A stretch of DNA of 64,000 bases from Salegentibacter holothuriorum. GTDB taxonomy: Bacteria; Bacteroidota; Bacteroidia; Flavobacteriales; Flavobacteriaceae. Position 1 is the stretch's first letter; every line of letters begins with the position of its first letter. Location: contig NZ_FUYY01000002.1 in NCBI RefSeq assembly GCF_900168045.1, positions 62,001 through 126,000 of the forward strand. The letters run 5' to 3'. Below, piece by piece: positions 6,733 to 15,925 of this stretch. The position numbers were made by a program, and so were the translations under genes. The notes under the pieces were generated by a model, which saw only the letters and a program-made list of their open reading frames with translations, was not told the origin of the DNA and ran no database searches.

Positions 6733-9700
6733 GTGCTTTCTCTTCTTTTTGTTCCTTTATAGCTCTTTCTACTTCTTCATTAGAAACCTTATTTCCACTG
6801 GCAAGCCATTTTCCACCTACCTTAATATTATTGCTGATAGATAGCAACAGTGGCAACAGAAGCAATGTTAAGACCGTAGCAATAGCGATTCCGTAAGAAA
6901 TAGAGATTGCCATGGGCTTTAAAAATTGTGCCTGCCTGCTTTTTTCCAAAAGCAATGGAGCCATCCCTGCTATAGTGGTAAGCGAAGTAAGAAATATAGC
7001 TCTAAACCTGGCGCGGCCGGCTTCATAAAGTGCATTTTCAAACTTCATCCCATCCCGCAGATTTCCGTTGAATTTACTAATAAGCACCAGCCCATCGTTT
7101 ACCATAATTCCCACCAGGGCAATAATTCCCAAAGCTGAAAGTACATTAACCGGAAAGTCGTGAATCCAGTGCCCCCAGGCTACTCCAATAATACTAAAAG
7201 GAATCATAATCATTAATAATAATGGCTGACTGTAACTTCTGAAGGTAAAGGCTATTACTGCATAAATAAGGAATAAAACAACCGGCAAAACTCCTTCTGC
7301 AGAACTGGTTAATTTATTTGCCTCCCTGTTTTGCCCTTCATAAGAAACAGACAAACTGGGATATTTTGATAGTAATTCTGGCATTACTTTACTTCTAATA
7401 TCGGCAAGTATTTCAGTAGAACTTCCGTTAGGATCCTCCATATCTGCACTCACCCTAATTTCCCGAAGTCCGTTTAAATGACTTATAGATTCGGTACCGC
7501 GAACAATCTCATAATTCGCAATTTCTTCAAATGGCACACGATCTCCACCTGGAGTAGTTAAACGCATATCATCTAAATCGTTAATAGAAGAACGGTTCTT
7601 AAGATCATAACGTACCCAAACCCTAATTTCATCCTGACCACGCTGAAAACGCTGTACCGGGGTTCCAAAAAATCCGTTTCGAACCTGACGCATTACTTCA
7701 TTAAGATCCAAACCTAAAGCATAGGCACTCTCCTTAAGTTGAATATTAATTTCTTTTATCCCCTGCGGATCATTATCTGTCACATCCTTTAAAAGCGGAT
7801 TGTTTTCGAAATTTTCTTTTAATTCTTCCTTCGCAGCCTCCAATTCCTGAAGGTTATTTCCTAATAATGAAACCGAAACTGGCGATCCACCAAAATTACC
7901 TCCAGAGCCAAAAGTAAGATTCTCCACGCCATACACAGGGCCTACTTCATCCCTAATAGCATTGGTAATCTCAGGAGAACCAAAATCCCTTTCTTCTCCG
8001 GGAAGTAAATTCACCTGTAATGAAGCTTTGTTGTTTCCGGGACCAACCCGTTTTATAATATTTTCTACAACATTTTTATTTCCACTTTGGCGTTTACTAA
8101 AATCTTCGTTTACCCGCCAGGCTGCATCTTCTACCATAGAAATTATAGAATCTGTTCTTTCCGGGTTTACTCCTTCAGCCATTAAAAGGTTTATACTTAC
8201 ACGATCACTGGCAATACTGGGAAACAAAGTAACTCTAATCCAGTTTCCGCCTATAGCTCCAATAGTGAGAATTAAAACAGCTACCAAAATCCCTAAAGCT
8301 AACATTTGTTGCCTAAGAACGAATTTTAACACCGGGCTATATGATTTATCTCTCAAAAAGCTCATAACCCTATCTCCGGCACGGTTTACAACCCGCATTT
8401 TAATGAAGAGTTTTGCAAGTCCTTTTTTCTTTTTATCCTCTTCTGGATTTCTTGCCTGCAAAGCTTTAGAATGGGCAATATGCGCCGGCAAAATTATAAG
8501 CGCTTCTACCAGGGAAACTATCAGTGTTAGAATAACTACTGTGGATACTTCTCCAAAAAACTCCCCTATTCTACTATCTAAAAACAGGAAGGTTGAAAAT
8601 GCTAAAACCGTAGTTAAAATGGCCGAGATAATAGGCGGAATTACTTCCATAGTACCATCTAAGGCAGCCTGAACGGGAGATTTTCCCATTTCGTAATGCT
8701 GATAGATATTTTCACCAATTACAATACCATCATCTACCAGGATACCAATTACAATGATCATCCCGAATAAAGAGAGCACATTAATGGTTACGCCGAATTG
8801 CCCGGCAAAAATAAACATCCCCAGAAAGGCAATTGGAAGTCCAAAAGCCACCCAAAATGCCAGTCTTATATTTAAAAATATTGATAAGAATAGTAAAACA
8901 AGAAAAATTCCAACCGCGCCATTCTCAAGCAACAATTGTGTTCGCTGACTTAAAGTAATAGAAGAATCTGAAACAACATCTAACCTAATGTTGCTGCTTT
9001 TTGCATTGTAATCTTTTATATACGCCTTTACCTTCTTTGCCGCCGATAAAAGATCTTCATTATTTGTATTACTTATGGCAACATTTACTGCGATATTTCC
9101 ATTGAAATAAGAGGAATTGGAGGTCTCCCCAAATTGATCCCGAACTTCAGCGACATCGCTTAGGCGGGTAATTTGCCCTGTAGCTGAAGATCTTATCACA
9201 AGGTCGTTTAAAGCATCTGCGTAGTAACTTCTACTATTTGCCCTTATCAGGTAATCCTCGGCTTCTGTTTTAATAGTACCACCGGTACTTAAAATATTTG
9301 CTGCACCAACAGTTCTGGCTACTTCTTCAAAAGTTAAATCATAAGCTAGAAGGTCGTCTTGACTAACGGCTATTTCAATTTCTTCTTCAGGAAATCCTGA
9401 AATTTCAATTTGTGACACACCATCTAACTGTCGTAAATCATTTTCAACCTGTTCGCTAATGCGTTTTAACGTTACCAACGGGACACCTTCACCACTAATA
9501 GCAAAACTTATAGATTGCCTTACCCTCTCTTGTTTTGAAACTACAAGTGGCTCCATACCACCGGGAAATGTGGGCACACGATCTACCGCGTTTTTCACCT
9601 CGGTAAGCATCACATCTATATTCTCGTCCTGTTCAATTTCTACAGTAATAGAACCCCCACTTTCGCGTGCGGTAGATGTTACCCGATCTATACCTACCAG

Positions 9701-9922
9701 CCCCTTAAGGTTGTCTTCTATTTTTAGAATAATACCTTCTTCAATTTCTTCGGGAGCTGAGCCGGGATAATTTACATTTATATTGATAATCCTGGAGTCC
9801 TCCAGTGGAAAGAAAGAAGAGTTTAAACTGGCAATTCCTACAAAACCGAAAATTACAAATGCGAGGATTAGTATATTTACGGCTACCTCATATTTTATAA
9901 AATAACTGATTAATTTTCTCAA
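6716..9922 (-). CDS. RND-family inner-membrane efflux pump (AcrB/MdtB-like)
   Basis: A full-length 1068-residue RND transporter. It has an N-terminal helix (YEVAVNILILAFVIFGFVGI), a first porter domain, and a membrane block with LVDDGIVIGENIYQH in TM4, whose acidic pair serves proton relay in HAE-type pumps. A second porter domain and a final block with GIMVNDGLVLISKFN follow. It expels organic compounds such as drugs, bile-like amphiphiles or dyes, driven by protons. The proton-relay acids argue for HAE rather than a heavy-metal substrate, but this is not certain. It overlaps the adaptor gene by 4 bases. Confidence 0.92.
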   Translation of the reverse strand: MRKLISYFIKYEVAVNILILAFVIFGFVGIASLNSSFFPLEDSRIININVNYPGSAPEEIEEGIILKIEDNLKGLVGIDRVTSTARESGGSITVEIEQDENIDVMLTEVKNAVDRVPTFPGGMEPLVVSKQERVRQSISFAISGEGVPLVTLKRISEQVENDLRQLDGVSQIEISGFPEEEIEIAVSQDDLLAYDLTFEEVARTVGAANILSTGGTIKTEAEDYLIRANSRSYYADALNDLVIRSSATGQITRLSDVAEVRDQFGETSNSSYFNGNIAVNVAISNTNNEDLLSAAKKVKAYIKDYNAKSSNIRLDVVSDSSITLSQRTQLLLENGAVGIFLVLLFLSIFLNIRLAFWVAFGLPIAFLGMFIFAGQFGVTINVLSLFGMIIVIGILVDDGIVIGENIYQHYEMGKSPVQAALDGTMEVIPPIISAILTTVLAFSTFLFLDSRIGEFFGEVSTVVILTLIVSLVEALIILPAHIAHSKALQARNPEEDKKKKGLAKLFIKMRVVNRAGDRVMSFLRDKSYSPVLKFVLRQQMLALGILVAVLILTIGAIGGNWIRVTLFPSIASDRVSINLLMAEGVNPERTDSIISMVEDAAWRVNEDFSKRQSGNKNVVENIIKRVGPGNNKASLQVNLLPGEERDFGSPEITNAIRDEVGPVYGVENLTFGSGGNFGGSPVSVSLLGNNLQELEAAKEELKENFENNPLLKDVTDNDPQGIKEINIQLKESAYALGLDLNEVMRQVRNGFFGTPVQRFQRGQDEIRVWVRYDLKNRSSINDLDDMRLTTPGGDRVPFEEIANYEIVRGTESISHLNGLREIRVSADMEDPNGSSTEILADIRSKVMPELLSKYPSLSVSYEGQNREANKLTSSAEGVLPVVLFLIYAVIAFTFRSYSQPLLLMIMIPFSIIGVAWGHWIHDFPVNVLSALGIIALVGIMVNDGLVLISKFNGNLRDGMKFENALYEAGRARFRAIFLTSLTTIAGMAPLLLEKSRQAQFLKPMAISISYGIAIATVLTLLLLPLLLSISNNIKVGGKWLASGNKVSNEEVERAIKEQKEEKAHGEIG

Positions 9923-11064
9923 AGTTTCTCGGCTTTAGCGGTGTCCTCCTTTTCTTCCTGAATCTGCACCTTCATTCCCGGATAGGCACCGGGTACAGGA
10001 GCAGAAACCAACTTCTCACCGTTTTTTAGCCCCCTTATCACCACTTTATTACTTGAAAAATAAACAGGGTTAATTTCTTCTAAAACCAGGCTGCTATCTT
10101 TCACTACATAAACTTTAGAGCGGTCTATTAGCAGTTCTCTGGCAATTTCTATCGCATTGGCTTCATCCCGGGCATCTAATTGCGCTTCCAGGTACATTCC
10201 TTCTCTAATTTCAGGATCTTCAATTCTAATAAAAACCTGAATGGTTTGTGAAGCGCGATCTACTCTTGCGTTAATTCGGCTTACCGTACCCGTGTAGGCT
10301 TGACTCCCATCAAGATCCTGTAGCGCAACGTCTTCACCTATTTTTAATAGATCTGAAAACTTTTTAGCCACGGCCACTTCCAGTTCGTAAACCGATGGGT
10401 CTATAAATTCCCCAAGTTTTTGTCCCGGTCTTACTAAAGTGCCTGGATTTACCGTAGCTTCAGTTAAAACTCCATCAAATGGAGCTATGATAGTAAACTT
10501 CCGAAGACGTTCTTCCAGATTTTTGATCTCGTAATAAGCCGACTGGATTCCGCGACCGGTAATAAAATATTTCTCTTTATCTGAATCTGGCTCAGGTAAT
10601 GCTTTTGTGGTATTATTTACATCGAAATTATTGAGGTAATTCTGCCATTTCTGAAAAGATTCTGGATAATCTAATCGAAGATCTGGCATGATGGAAGTAA
10701 TATTATTGAATAATTCACTTTGAGCGGAACGCACACTAGCTGCGTATTCTTCTGAATTTATACCTAAAAGCACCTGCCCACGACGATAAGGTTGTCCCGG
10801 CCTAAAATCTTTACTGCTTCTTTGAAAAATTCCCTGTACTTCAGAGAAAAGTTCCAGTTTTTTAAGAGCGGTCACATTCCCATTTGCAGGAACAACAATA
10901 GGCACCTTCCGGTTTTCTACTGTCTCTACAAATACATTTTTTACAACTTTGGTGCTTTCCGGCACTTCCTTTACATTACTATCAATAATTGCTTTTGCCC
11001 CAAAAATTGCTAAAACAATAAGTAACACTCCAATAACAGAAAGAATGATTTTGCGTTTATCCAT
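9919..11064 (-). CDS. RND efflux periplasmic adaptor (membrane fusion protein)
   Basis: A 381-residue HlyD/AcrA-type adaptor. An N-terminal anchor helix (IILSVIGVLLIVLAIFGAKAI) is followed by barrel-sandwich halves (LFSEVQGIFQRSS; TIIAPFDGVLTEATVNPGTLVRPGQ) around a helical hairpin (about residues 105-180). A beta-barrel and a membrane-proximal domain (GLKNGEKLVSAPVPGAYPGMKV) complete it. It bridges the pump and the TolC channel. It is the first gene of the efflux operon, and no regulator gene lies beside it, so control is not visible. Confidence 0.92.
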   Translation of the reverse strand: MDKRKIILSVIGVLLIVLAIFGAKAIIDSNVKEVPESTKVVKNVFVETVENRKVPIVVPANGNVTALKKLELFSEVQGIFQRSSKDFRPGQPYRRGQVLLGINSEEYAASVRSAQSELFNNITSIMPDLRLDYPESFQKWQNYLNNFDVNNTTKALPEPDSDKEKYFITGRGIQSAYYEIKNLEERLRKFTIIAPFDGVLTEATVNPGTLVRPGQKLGEFIDPSVYELEVAVAKKFSDLLKIGEDVALQDLDGSQAYTGTVSRINARVDRASQTIQVFIRIEDPEIREGMYLEAQLDARDEANAIEIARELLIDRSKVYVVKDSSLVLEEINPVYFSSNKVVIRGLKNGEKLVSAPVPGAYPGMKVQIQEEKEDTAKAEKL

Positions 11065-11123
11065 GTTTATAAGACCTCTTTCTTGTTATTTGGTTTAATT
11101 TAGAACTTAAATTTTATAAAGAG

Positions 11124-13043
11124 CTACTGTAAACCATCCAGCCGCTCCTGAATATCTTCCCATTCCTGCATTAAAGAATTCAGCTCTTTCTTTTTAGTTT
11201 TATACTTATCTAAATATCCTGGCTTCGCTACAACTTCATCATAACTTGTAGCTAATTCCATATCCCTTGCTTCAAGATCTTTCTCCAGCTTAGTAATCTT
11301 AGATTCGGTATTACTAAGTTTATTTTTTAAAGATTTCAGCTTCTTCTGGTCTTTGTAGGCTTTTTTGTTGGTAGAACCGGCAGCGTCTTTTTGTACTTTA
11401 GCCGCTTTTTCCTTTTTCTCTACACTACGCATATCTTCCAACTTACGCTGATCTAAGAAGTAATTAATATCTCCCAGGTATTCCTTAATTTTTGAGTCTT
11501 TAAATTCGTAAACCTTATTGGTAAGGCCCTGAAGAAAATCCCTATCGTGAGAAACTATAATTAAAGTACCTTCAAACCTGTTTAACGCTTCTTTTAAAAC
11601 GTTTTTAGATTTAATATCAAGGTGATTGGTAGGCTCATCCATAATAAGCACATTAAAAGGCTGTAACATTAGTTTACAGAGCGCCAATCTATTTCTTTCT
11701 CCACCCGAAAGCACTTTTACCTTCTTATCTACTTCATCACCTCTAAAAAGGAAAGATCCCAGCATATCGCGAACCTTGCTTCGGTTCTTTTCGTTAGCAG
11801 CATCAATCATAATCTCATGAACCGTTTTTTCGCCTTCCAGATAATCTGCCTGGTTTTGGGCAAAATAACCCAATTGCACGTTATGGCCCAGTTTCAAGTG
11901 CCCTTGGTAAGAAATTTCATCAATTATAATCTTTGCAAGCGTGGTTTTACCCTGTCCGTTTTGCCCTACAAAGGCAATTTTACTACCTCTTTCTATTAAA
12001 AGATCAATTCCCTTTAATACCTGGTTATTACCATAAGCTTTCTCTATATCTTCAGCTTCTATAACTACTTTTCCCGGTTGTATAGAAAGCGGAAAACTAA
12101 CATTCATCACCGCATTATCATCTTCATCTACCTCTATACGATTTATCTTATCCAGTTTTTTGATAAGCGATTGCGCCATAGAAGCTTTTGAAGCTTTTGC
12201 ACGGAATTTTTCGATAAGCTTCTCAGTAGTTTCAATTTCCTTTTGCTGGTTCTTCTGTGCGGCCAGTTGTTGCTCTCTTAACTCCTCTCTAAGCACAAGG
12301 TACTTTGAATAAGGCTTATTGAAATCGTAAATTTGCCCGAGCGAAATTTCTATGGTTCGGTTAGTTACATTGTCAAGAAACATCTTATCGTGAGAAACAA
12401 TAACCACGCAGCCCGAATAATTATTAAGGAAGTTCTCCAGCCAGATAATACTTTCAATATCCAGGTGGTTGGTAGGCTCATCCAGTAGAAGAATATCATT
12501 ATTCTGAAGTAAAAGCTTTGCAAGTTCTATACGCATTCTCCACCCCCCCGAAAAAGTTTCGGTAAGTTTATCAAATTGCTCTCGCTGAAAACCAAGCCCT
12601 AATAATACCTTTTCTGTATCGCCTTCATAGTTATAACCGCCAATTATTTCGTAGGTATGCGTAACCTCACTTAAGTCCTGAATAAGCTGGCTGTAAGATT
12701 CGCTTTCATAATCGGTTCTTGTAGCCAATTGATGGTTAATATCATCTATTTGCTTTTCAAGTTTCTTTATTTCCTCAAAGGCCTGTTGCGCTTCTTCCAA
12801 AACAGTTCGGCCCTGTTCAAAATCAATATCCTGTTTTAAAAAACCTATATTCAGTTCTTTATCTCTCGCAATCTGCCCTTCGTCATACTCCTGTTCTCTG
12901 GCAAGTATTTTAAGCATTGTAGATTTTCCGGCACCATTCTTTCCAATTAGTCCCACGCGATCTCCCGCACCAAGTCTAAAGGTTAATTCCTCAAAAAGAT
13001 ATTCTCCGCCAAAAGAAACAGAGAGGTTATGAATATTAAGCAT
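11124..13043 (-). CDS. ABC-F family ATPase (translation factor type)
   Basis: A 639-residue protein with two ATPase domains and no membrane helices. Domain 1 has Walker A GKNGAGKST (about 36-44) and signature FSGGWRMR with LLLDEPTNHLD. Domain 2 has GQNGQGKTT and LSGGERNRLALCKLML with LIMDEPTNHLD. A coiled-coil C-terminal extension (about 540-639, rich in Lys and Glu) fits the Uup/EttA-like ABC-F group, which acts on ribosomes. It is 59 nt upstream of the efflux adaptor. Antibiotic protection cannot be decided from the sequence; a housekeeping role is more likely. Confidence 0.9.
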   Translation of the reverse strand: MLNIHNLSVSFGGEYLFEELTFRLGAGDRVGLIGKNGAGKSTMLKILAREQEYDEGQIARDKELNIGFLKQDIDFEQGRTVLEEAQQAFEEIKKLEKQIDDINHQLATRTDYESESYSQLIQDLSEVTHTYEIIGGYNYEGDTEKVLLGLGFQREQFDKLTETFSGGWRMRIELAKLLLQNNDILLLDEPTNHLDIESIIWLENFLNNYSGCVVIVSHDKMFLDNVTNRTIEISLGQIYDFNKPYSKYLVLREELREQQLAAQKNQQKEIETTEKLIEKFRAKASKASMAQSLIKKLDKINRIEVDEDDNAVMNVSFPLSIQPGKVVIEAEDIEKAYGNNQVLKGIDLLIERGSKIAFVGQNGQGKTTLAKIIIDEISYQGHLKLGHNVQLGYFAQNQADYLEGEKTVHEIMIDAANEKNRSKVRDMLGSFLFRGDEVDKKVKVLSGGERNRLALCKLMLQPFNVLIMDEPTNHLDIKSKNVLKEALNRFEGTLIIVSHDRDFLQGLTNKVYEFKDSKIKEYLGDINYFLDQRKLEDMRSVEKKEKAAKVQKDAAGSTNKKAYKDQKKLKSLKNKLSNTESKITKLEKDLEARDMELATSYDEVVAKPGYLDKYKTKKKELNSLMQEWEDIQERLDGLQ

Positions 13044-13150
13044 TTGTATATTTTATTTTTGCAAATATGCCTAAATTTACAATGTGAAAAAAATATGTTC
13101 ACGCTCAATATACACACTCACATAAATATATAACTCCCTGAAAACCAATT

Positions 13151-13537
13151 ATGAAATTTTTAGAAGGAAGTAAACTTTACAGTATTTTCACTGGAACCTG
13201 CCCAGTATGCCACGAAGAAAGCATGTATAAGGAGAGTAACCCCTATAAATTGAACCGCGTTTTTGATATGCACGAGCATTGTTCTAATTGCGGCACTAAA
13301 TATAAAATAGAACCCTCTTTCTTTTTTGGAGCTATGTATGTGAGCTATGCTGTTGGGATCGCTTTTGCCGTTGCCGCCTTTGTAATTGCTTATTACTTTC
13401 TTGGCGGTGGCTTAATGACTTCGTTTTGGGCCATCATAGGAACCCTGGTGGTTTTTATGCCATTAATTATAAGATTATCCCGGAATATCTGGATCAATCT
13501 GTTTCTTCACTATAAACCAAATGCCGGTAAGAATTAG
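13151..13537 (+). CDS. DUF983 zinc-ribbon membrane protein
   Basis: A 128-residue protein. Two CxxC pairs (CPVC at 18-21, CSNC at 43-46) form a likely zinc ribbon. Two membrane helices follow (about 56-80, GAMYVSYAVGIAFAVAAFVIA, and 88-110, TSFWAIIGTLVVFMPLIIRLS). This is the DUF983 family, often found in Bacteroidetes and in cytochrome-oxidase loci of proteobacteria; function unknown. It is a single gene, divergent from the ABC-F gene and convergent with the FAD oxidoreductase. Confidence 0.85.
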   Translation: MKFLEGSKLYSIFTGTCPVCHEESMYKESNPYKLNRVFDMHEHCSNCGTKYKIEPSFFFGAMYVSYAVGIAFAVAAFVIAYYFLGGGLMTSFWAIIGTLVVFMPLIIRLSRNIWINLFLHYKPNAGKN

Positions 13538-13551
13538 ACAGGAAAATGCTT

Positions 13552-13596
13552 TTTACTCGATAATTGAGATTTAATGCTCCGAGTCTCGTCTCGAAA
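13552..13596 (-). repeat. 45-bp two-hairpin dispersed repeat, copy C (reverse orientation)
   Basis: On the minus strand it begins TTTCGAGACGAGACTCGGAG and ends CTCAATTATCGAGTAAA, 3 substitutions from copy A. It lies between the 3' ends of two convergent genes (13537 and 13612), so it is not upstream of a coding start. Confidence 0.8.
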
Positions 13597-13611
13597 TTGA
13601 AAATATTATTT

Positions 13612-14682
13612 CTATGAAGGCCCCGTGTGCTTGTTCCGAGGTAGTTTACTGAACCTTTGTATATCTATTTCGGGGGGAAGCTGAACCTCATTTTCAGCAA
13701 ACTCAATTAATTGTTCTGAAACCATTGGGGAAATAAGCACACCTCTACTTCCAAAACCATTACAGCAATAAAGGTTCTTATGTTTTGGATGCCTCCCCAA
13801 CATTGGTTTTCTATCTTTACTGGCAGGCCTTATTCCTGCCGACTGGTCTACTACCTCAAATTTACAATTGATGAGTTTTGATAGTTTTTTTTCCAGTTCT
13901 TCCCTGGCTTCCAGGCTGGGTTGTGGGTCTTTATCCTGATTATTGTAAGTTGCCCCCACTTTATATAGACTATTTCCCAGAGGAATAATAAAAACCGAGG
14001 ACTTCACGGCTTCCTGAAGTTGCAATTCTTCTGAATAAATTGTGAGGTATTCTCCTTTATTTCCGCGTAGCGGAAGATAATTAAAGAAAGGATTATGTTG
14101 CATTCCAAAACCTTCGCAAAAGATAATTTGCCTGGCTGAAATACCTTTATATTCTACTGAATCTAAATTAATTTTAAGATCATTGTATTCAAATCTTTCA
14201 AATTTTATTTTGCCCTCTTTCTTTAAATAAGTTCGGTATTCGCTTATTAAAACATCAGTATCAATAATTCCGGTTTGCCGAACCCTACCAAATGAAAATT
14301 CAGAAGGAATACAAGGATTAATCTCCTTAACCAGATCGGTATCCAAATATTCCGACAGCAGAGGTTTATCTGCTGCTTCAAACCAATTATTCTGTTCTTC
14401 AGCAGAAAAGAATTTCCTATAAATATCTAATGGATAAACGATCTTAGCCTGCAATTTAGTCTCCATTTCCTTATAAAAAGGAATCGCAGTCTTCATATGA
14501 TCATTTGCATTCCAGGCCAGTGTAAACCGCTTAAGAATTACCGGATTAAACAACCCGCCGGCAACGAGAGAAGACTTTTGAGAGTTGTCCTCAAAAACTA
14601 CAAATTGCTTATTCCTTTTTTCTAAGCCTCGGCTTATGGCAATACCACTTAAACCTAATCCAACTACTATATAATCTAACAT
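13612..14682 (-). CDS. FAD-dependent oxidoreductase (DAO/glycine-oxidase-like fold)
   Basis: A 356-residue protein with an N-terminal Rossmann FAD motif, IVVGLGLSGIAISRGLEKR (GxGxxG at about 8-13). A typical DAO-fold C-terminus follows (SAGIRPASKDRKPMLGRHP; YCCNGFGSRGVLISPMVSEQLIEF). It likely oxidises an amine or amino acid, or acts like the FAD domain of MnmC; the substrate is not visible. No signal peptide, so cytoplasmic. It is flanked on both sides by copies of the 45-bp repeat. Confidence 0.8.
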   Translation of the reverse strand: MLDYIVVGLGLSGIAISRGLEKRNKQFVVFEDNSQKSSLVAGGLFNPVILKRFTLAWNANDHMKTAIPFYKEMETKLQAKIVYPLDIYRKFFSAEEQNNWFEAADKPLLSEYLDTDLVKEINPCIPSEFSFGRVRQTGIIDTDVLISEYRTYLKKEGKIKFERFEYNDLKINLDSVEYKGISARQIIFCEGFGMQHNPFFNYLPLRGNKGEYLTIYSEELQLQEAVKSSVFIIPLGNSLYKVGATYNNQDKDPQPSLEAREELEKKLSKLINCKFEVVDQSAGIRPASKDRKPMLGRHPKHKNLYCCNGFGSRGVLISPMVSEQLIEFAENEVQLPPEIDIQRFSKLPRNKHTGPS

Positions 14683-14747
14683 AAGTCAAAAATAAAAAAT
14701 TAAAGGCAATTAAACCCTGGCCTATAACTTAGAAGAGAAGTAAACTA

Positions 14748-14772
14748 CTTCGGAGCAAGCTCACGAAGCATT
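14748..14772 (+). repeat. Partial relative of the 45-bp repeat (upstream half)
   Basis: CTTCGGAGCAAGCTCACGAAGCATT mirrors the first half of copy B that follows 22 nt later, with a CTTCG...CGAAG stem in place of CGAGG...CCTCG. The bases differ but the pairing is kept. Confidence 0.5.
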
Positions 14773-14794
14773 ATTATTGAAAAATATAATTTGA

Positions 14795-14839
14795 TTTCGA
14801 GGCAAGCCTCGGAGCATTCAATCTCGATTATCGAGTAAA
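14795..14839 (+). repeat. 45-bp two-hairpin dispersed repeat, copy B
   Basis: This is the most regular copy. CGAGG-CAAG-CCTCG is a perfect 5-bp stem with a 4-nt loop, GGAGCATTCAAT is the linker, and CTCGA-TTA-TCGAG is a second perfect stem, followed by TAAA. Confidence 0.85.
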
Positions 14840-14965
14840 CTAGTAATTGAGGAACGGCTTTGTAATTAAGGCTATCGATTCCTTTATCAGGATTTTAAGT
14901 TTTCAATATTGGCATATGATAAAACAATTTAGTTTTGAGACCCAATCCTAAATAGACCAAAAAAG

Positions 14966-14993
14966 AAAAGCGCTCCCAGGGGAACGCTTTTTT
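14966..14993 (-). terminator. Terminator downstream of gldN (possibly bidirectional)
   Basis: AAAAGCG (14966-14972) pairs with CGCTTTT (14985-14991), extended inside by TCC/GGA. The minus strand continues with a broken T-rich tract (CTTTTCTTTTTT). Located about 25 nt after the gldN stop. Confidence 0.7.
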
Positions 14994-15018
14994 ATAATTT
15001 ATATAAGCCATATTGGAA

Positions 15019-15912
15019 TTAGTAATTCCACATATCCAACTCAAAATTTCGAATCTGTTCTTTTATGCGCTGTGCTTCCAGAAGCTCCATAAACGCATTA
15101 TCTACAATATAATCATCTACTTCACGATCTCCATAAACATTATCTTCTTTATAGATCATTGAAGAAAACCTTCTTGAGTTAAGCAAATGATCGAATGTGA
15201 CCGTTTGCGCAGAGCTACTTCCTGTAAAGGCCTTGTTTTCGTGTAAAACCTCTCTGGCATCAGGAAACCATATCCAAAATAGTTCAACAAGATCGGTTTG
15301 ACCAGAGTCTATAAAGTTAACATCTGGAGCAACGGGTGCAATACCTAAAAGACGATACTTCATTTCAGCCTGGCGTTTATCAAAATACCACATTCCACGA
15401 ATATGATATTCGGCTATATCAGCAGCACCAAGATCTCTACGATCTATAAACTGCGCATCTACCTGTTCCCCTGCATTATATTGTTCAATACCAAGATCTG
15501 TAGTATCAACTTTAGAGATAGTTGCCTCAATATCTTTTAAAGTACGCTTTTCGGTAAAATAAGAATCGGCATAGATATTTTTAATTTTTCCATCTTTAAT
15601 AGCAGTAACCAAAACATCATAAAGTGAACGGCGATTATTTCCAATATTATTAACATCTATTGGGTAATACAATGGGAAATTCACTCTTTCATCAAGATCA
15701 ATTTTCTCCCATACGTTTTTAGACCATAACACATCCCGATCTTCAATGTATCCATACTCAAGTGGCTTATCGTTAAGGTCACTTTGAGTCTGAGCCTCGG
15801 TTTTCTTACCTATATCATCTGGACTCTTGGCGTTTAAAATATTCGCCTGACCGTAGGATGCTACCGTAAAAACCAACACCAAAGCATTCAATAAAAATCC
15901 TCTCCAACTCAT
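15019..15912 (-). CDS. gldN: GldN, type IX secretion/gliding motility protein
   Basis: A 297-residue protein with a signal peptide (cleavage near VASYGQA). The body has segments typical of GldN/PorN: YIEDRDVLWSKNVWEKIDLDERVNFPLYYP, and YHIRGMWYFDKRQAEMKYRLLGIAPV, with VELFWIWFPDAREVLHENKAF. GldN partners GldK in the periplasmic ring of the type IX secretion system under the outer membrane. It is the last gene of gldKLMN, 13 nt after gldM, and is followed by a terminator. Confidence 0.95.
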   Translation of the reverse strand: MSWRGFLLNALVLVFTVASYGQANILNAKSPDDIGKKTEAQTQSDLNDKPLEYGYIEDRDVLWSKNVWEKIDLDERVNFPLYYPIDVNNIGNNRRSLYDVLVTAIKDGKIKNIYADSYFTEKRTLKDIEATISKVDTTDLGIEQYNAGEQVDAQFIDRRDLGAADIAEYHIRGMWYFDKRQAEMKYRLLGIAPVAPDVNFIDSGQTDLVELFWIWFPDAREVLHENKAFTGSSSAQTVTFDHLLNSRRFSSMIYKEDNVYGDREVDDYIVDNAFMELLEAQRIKEQIRNFELDMWNY

Positions 15913-15925
15913 CTTCTAAATTTTA

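Larger units (their letters stand above)
14683..15018. other. Intergenic region holding repeat B and a terminator
   Basis: 336 nt without a gene between the FAD oxidoreductase start and the gldN stop. It contains a partial repeat (14748-14772), full repeat copy B (14795-14839) and the gldN terminator (about 14966-14993). No small gene is convincing. Confidence 0.7.

Noticed and set aside
7962-8672. A 236-codon open frame opposite the RND pump gene
   Set aside because: It is a mirror of the pump's codon pattern, has no family motif, and the opposite frame is a full-length RND transporter.
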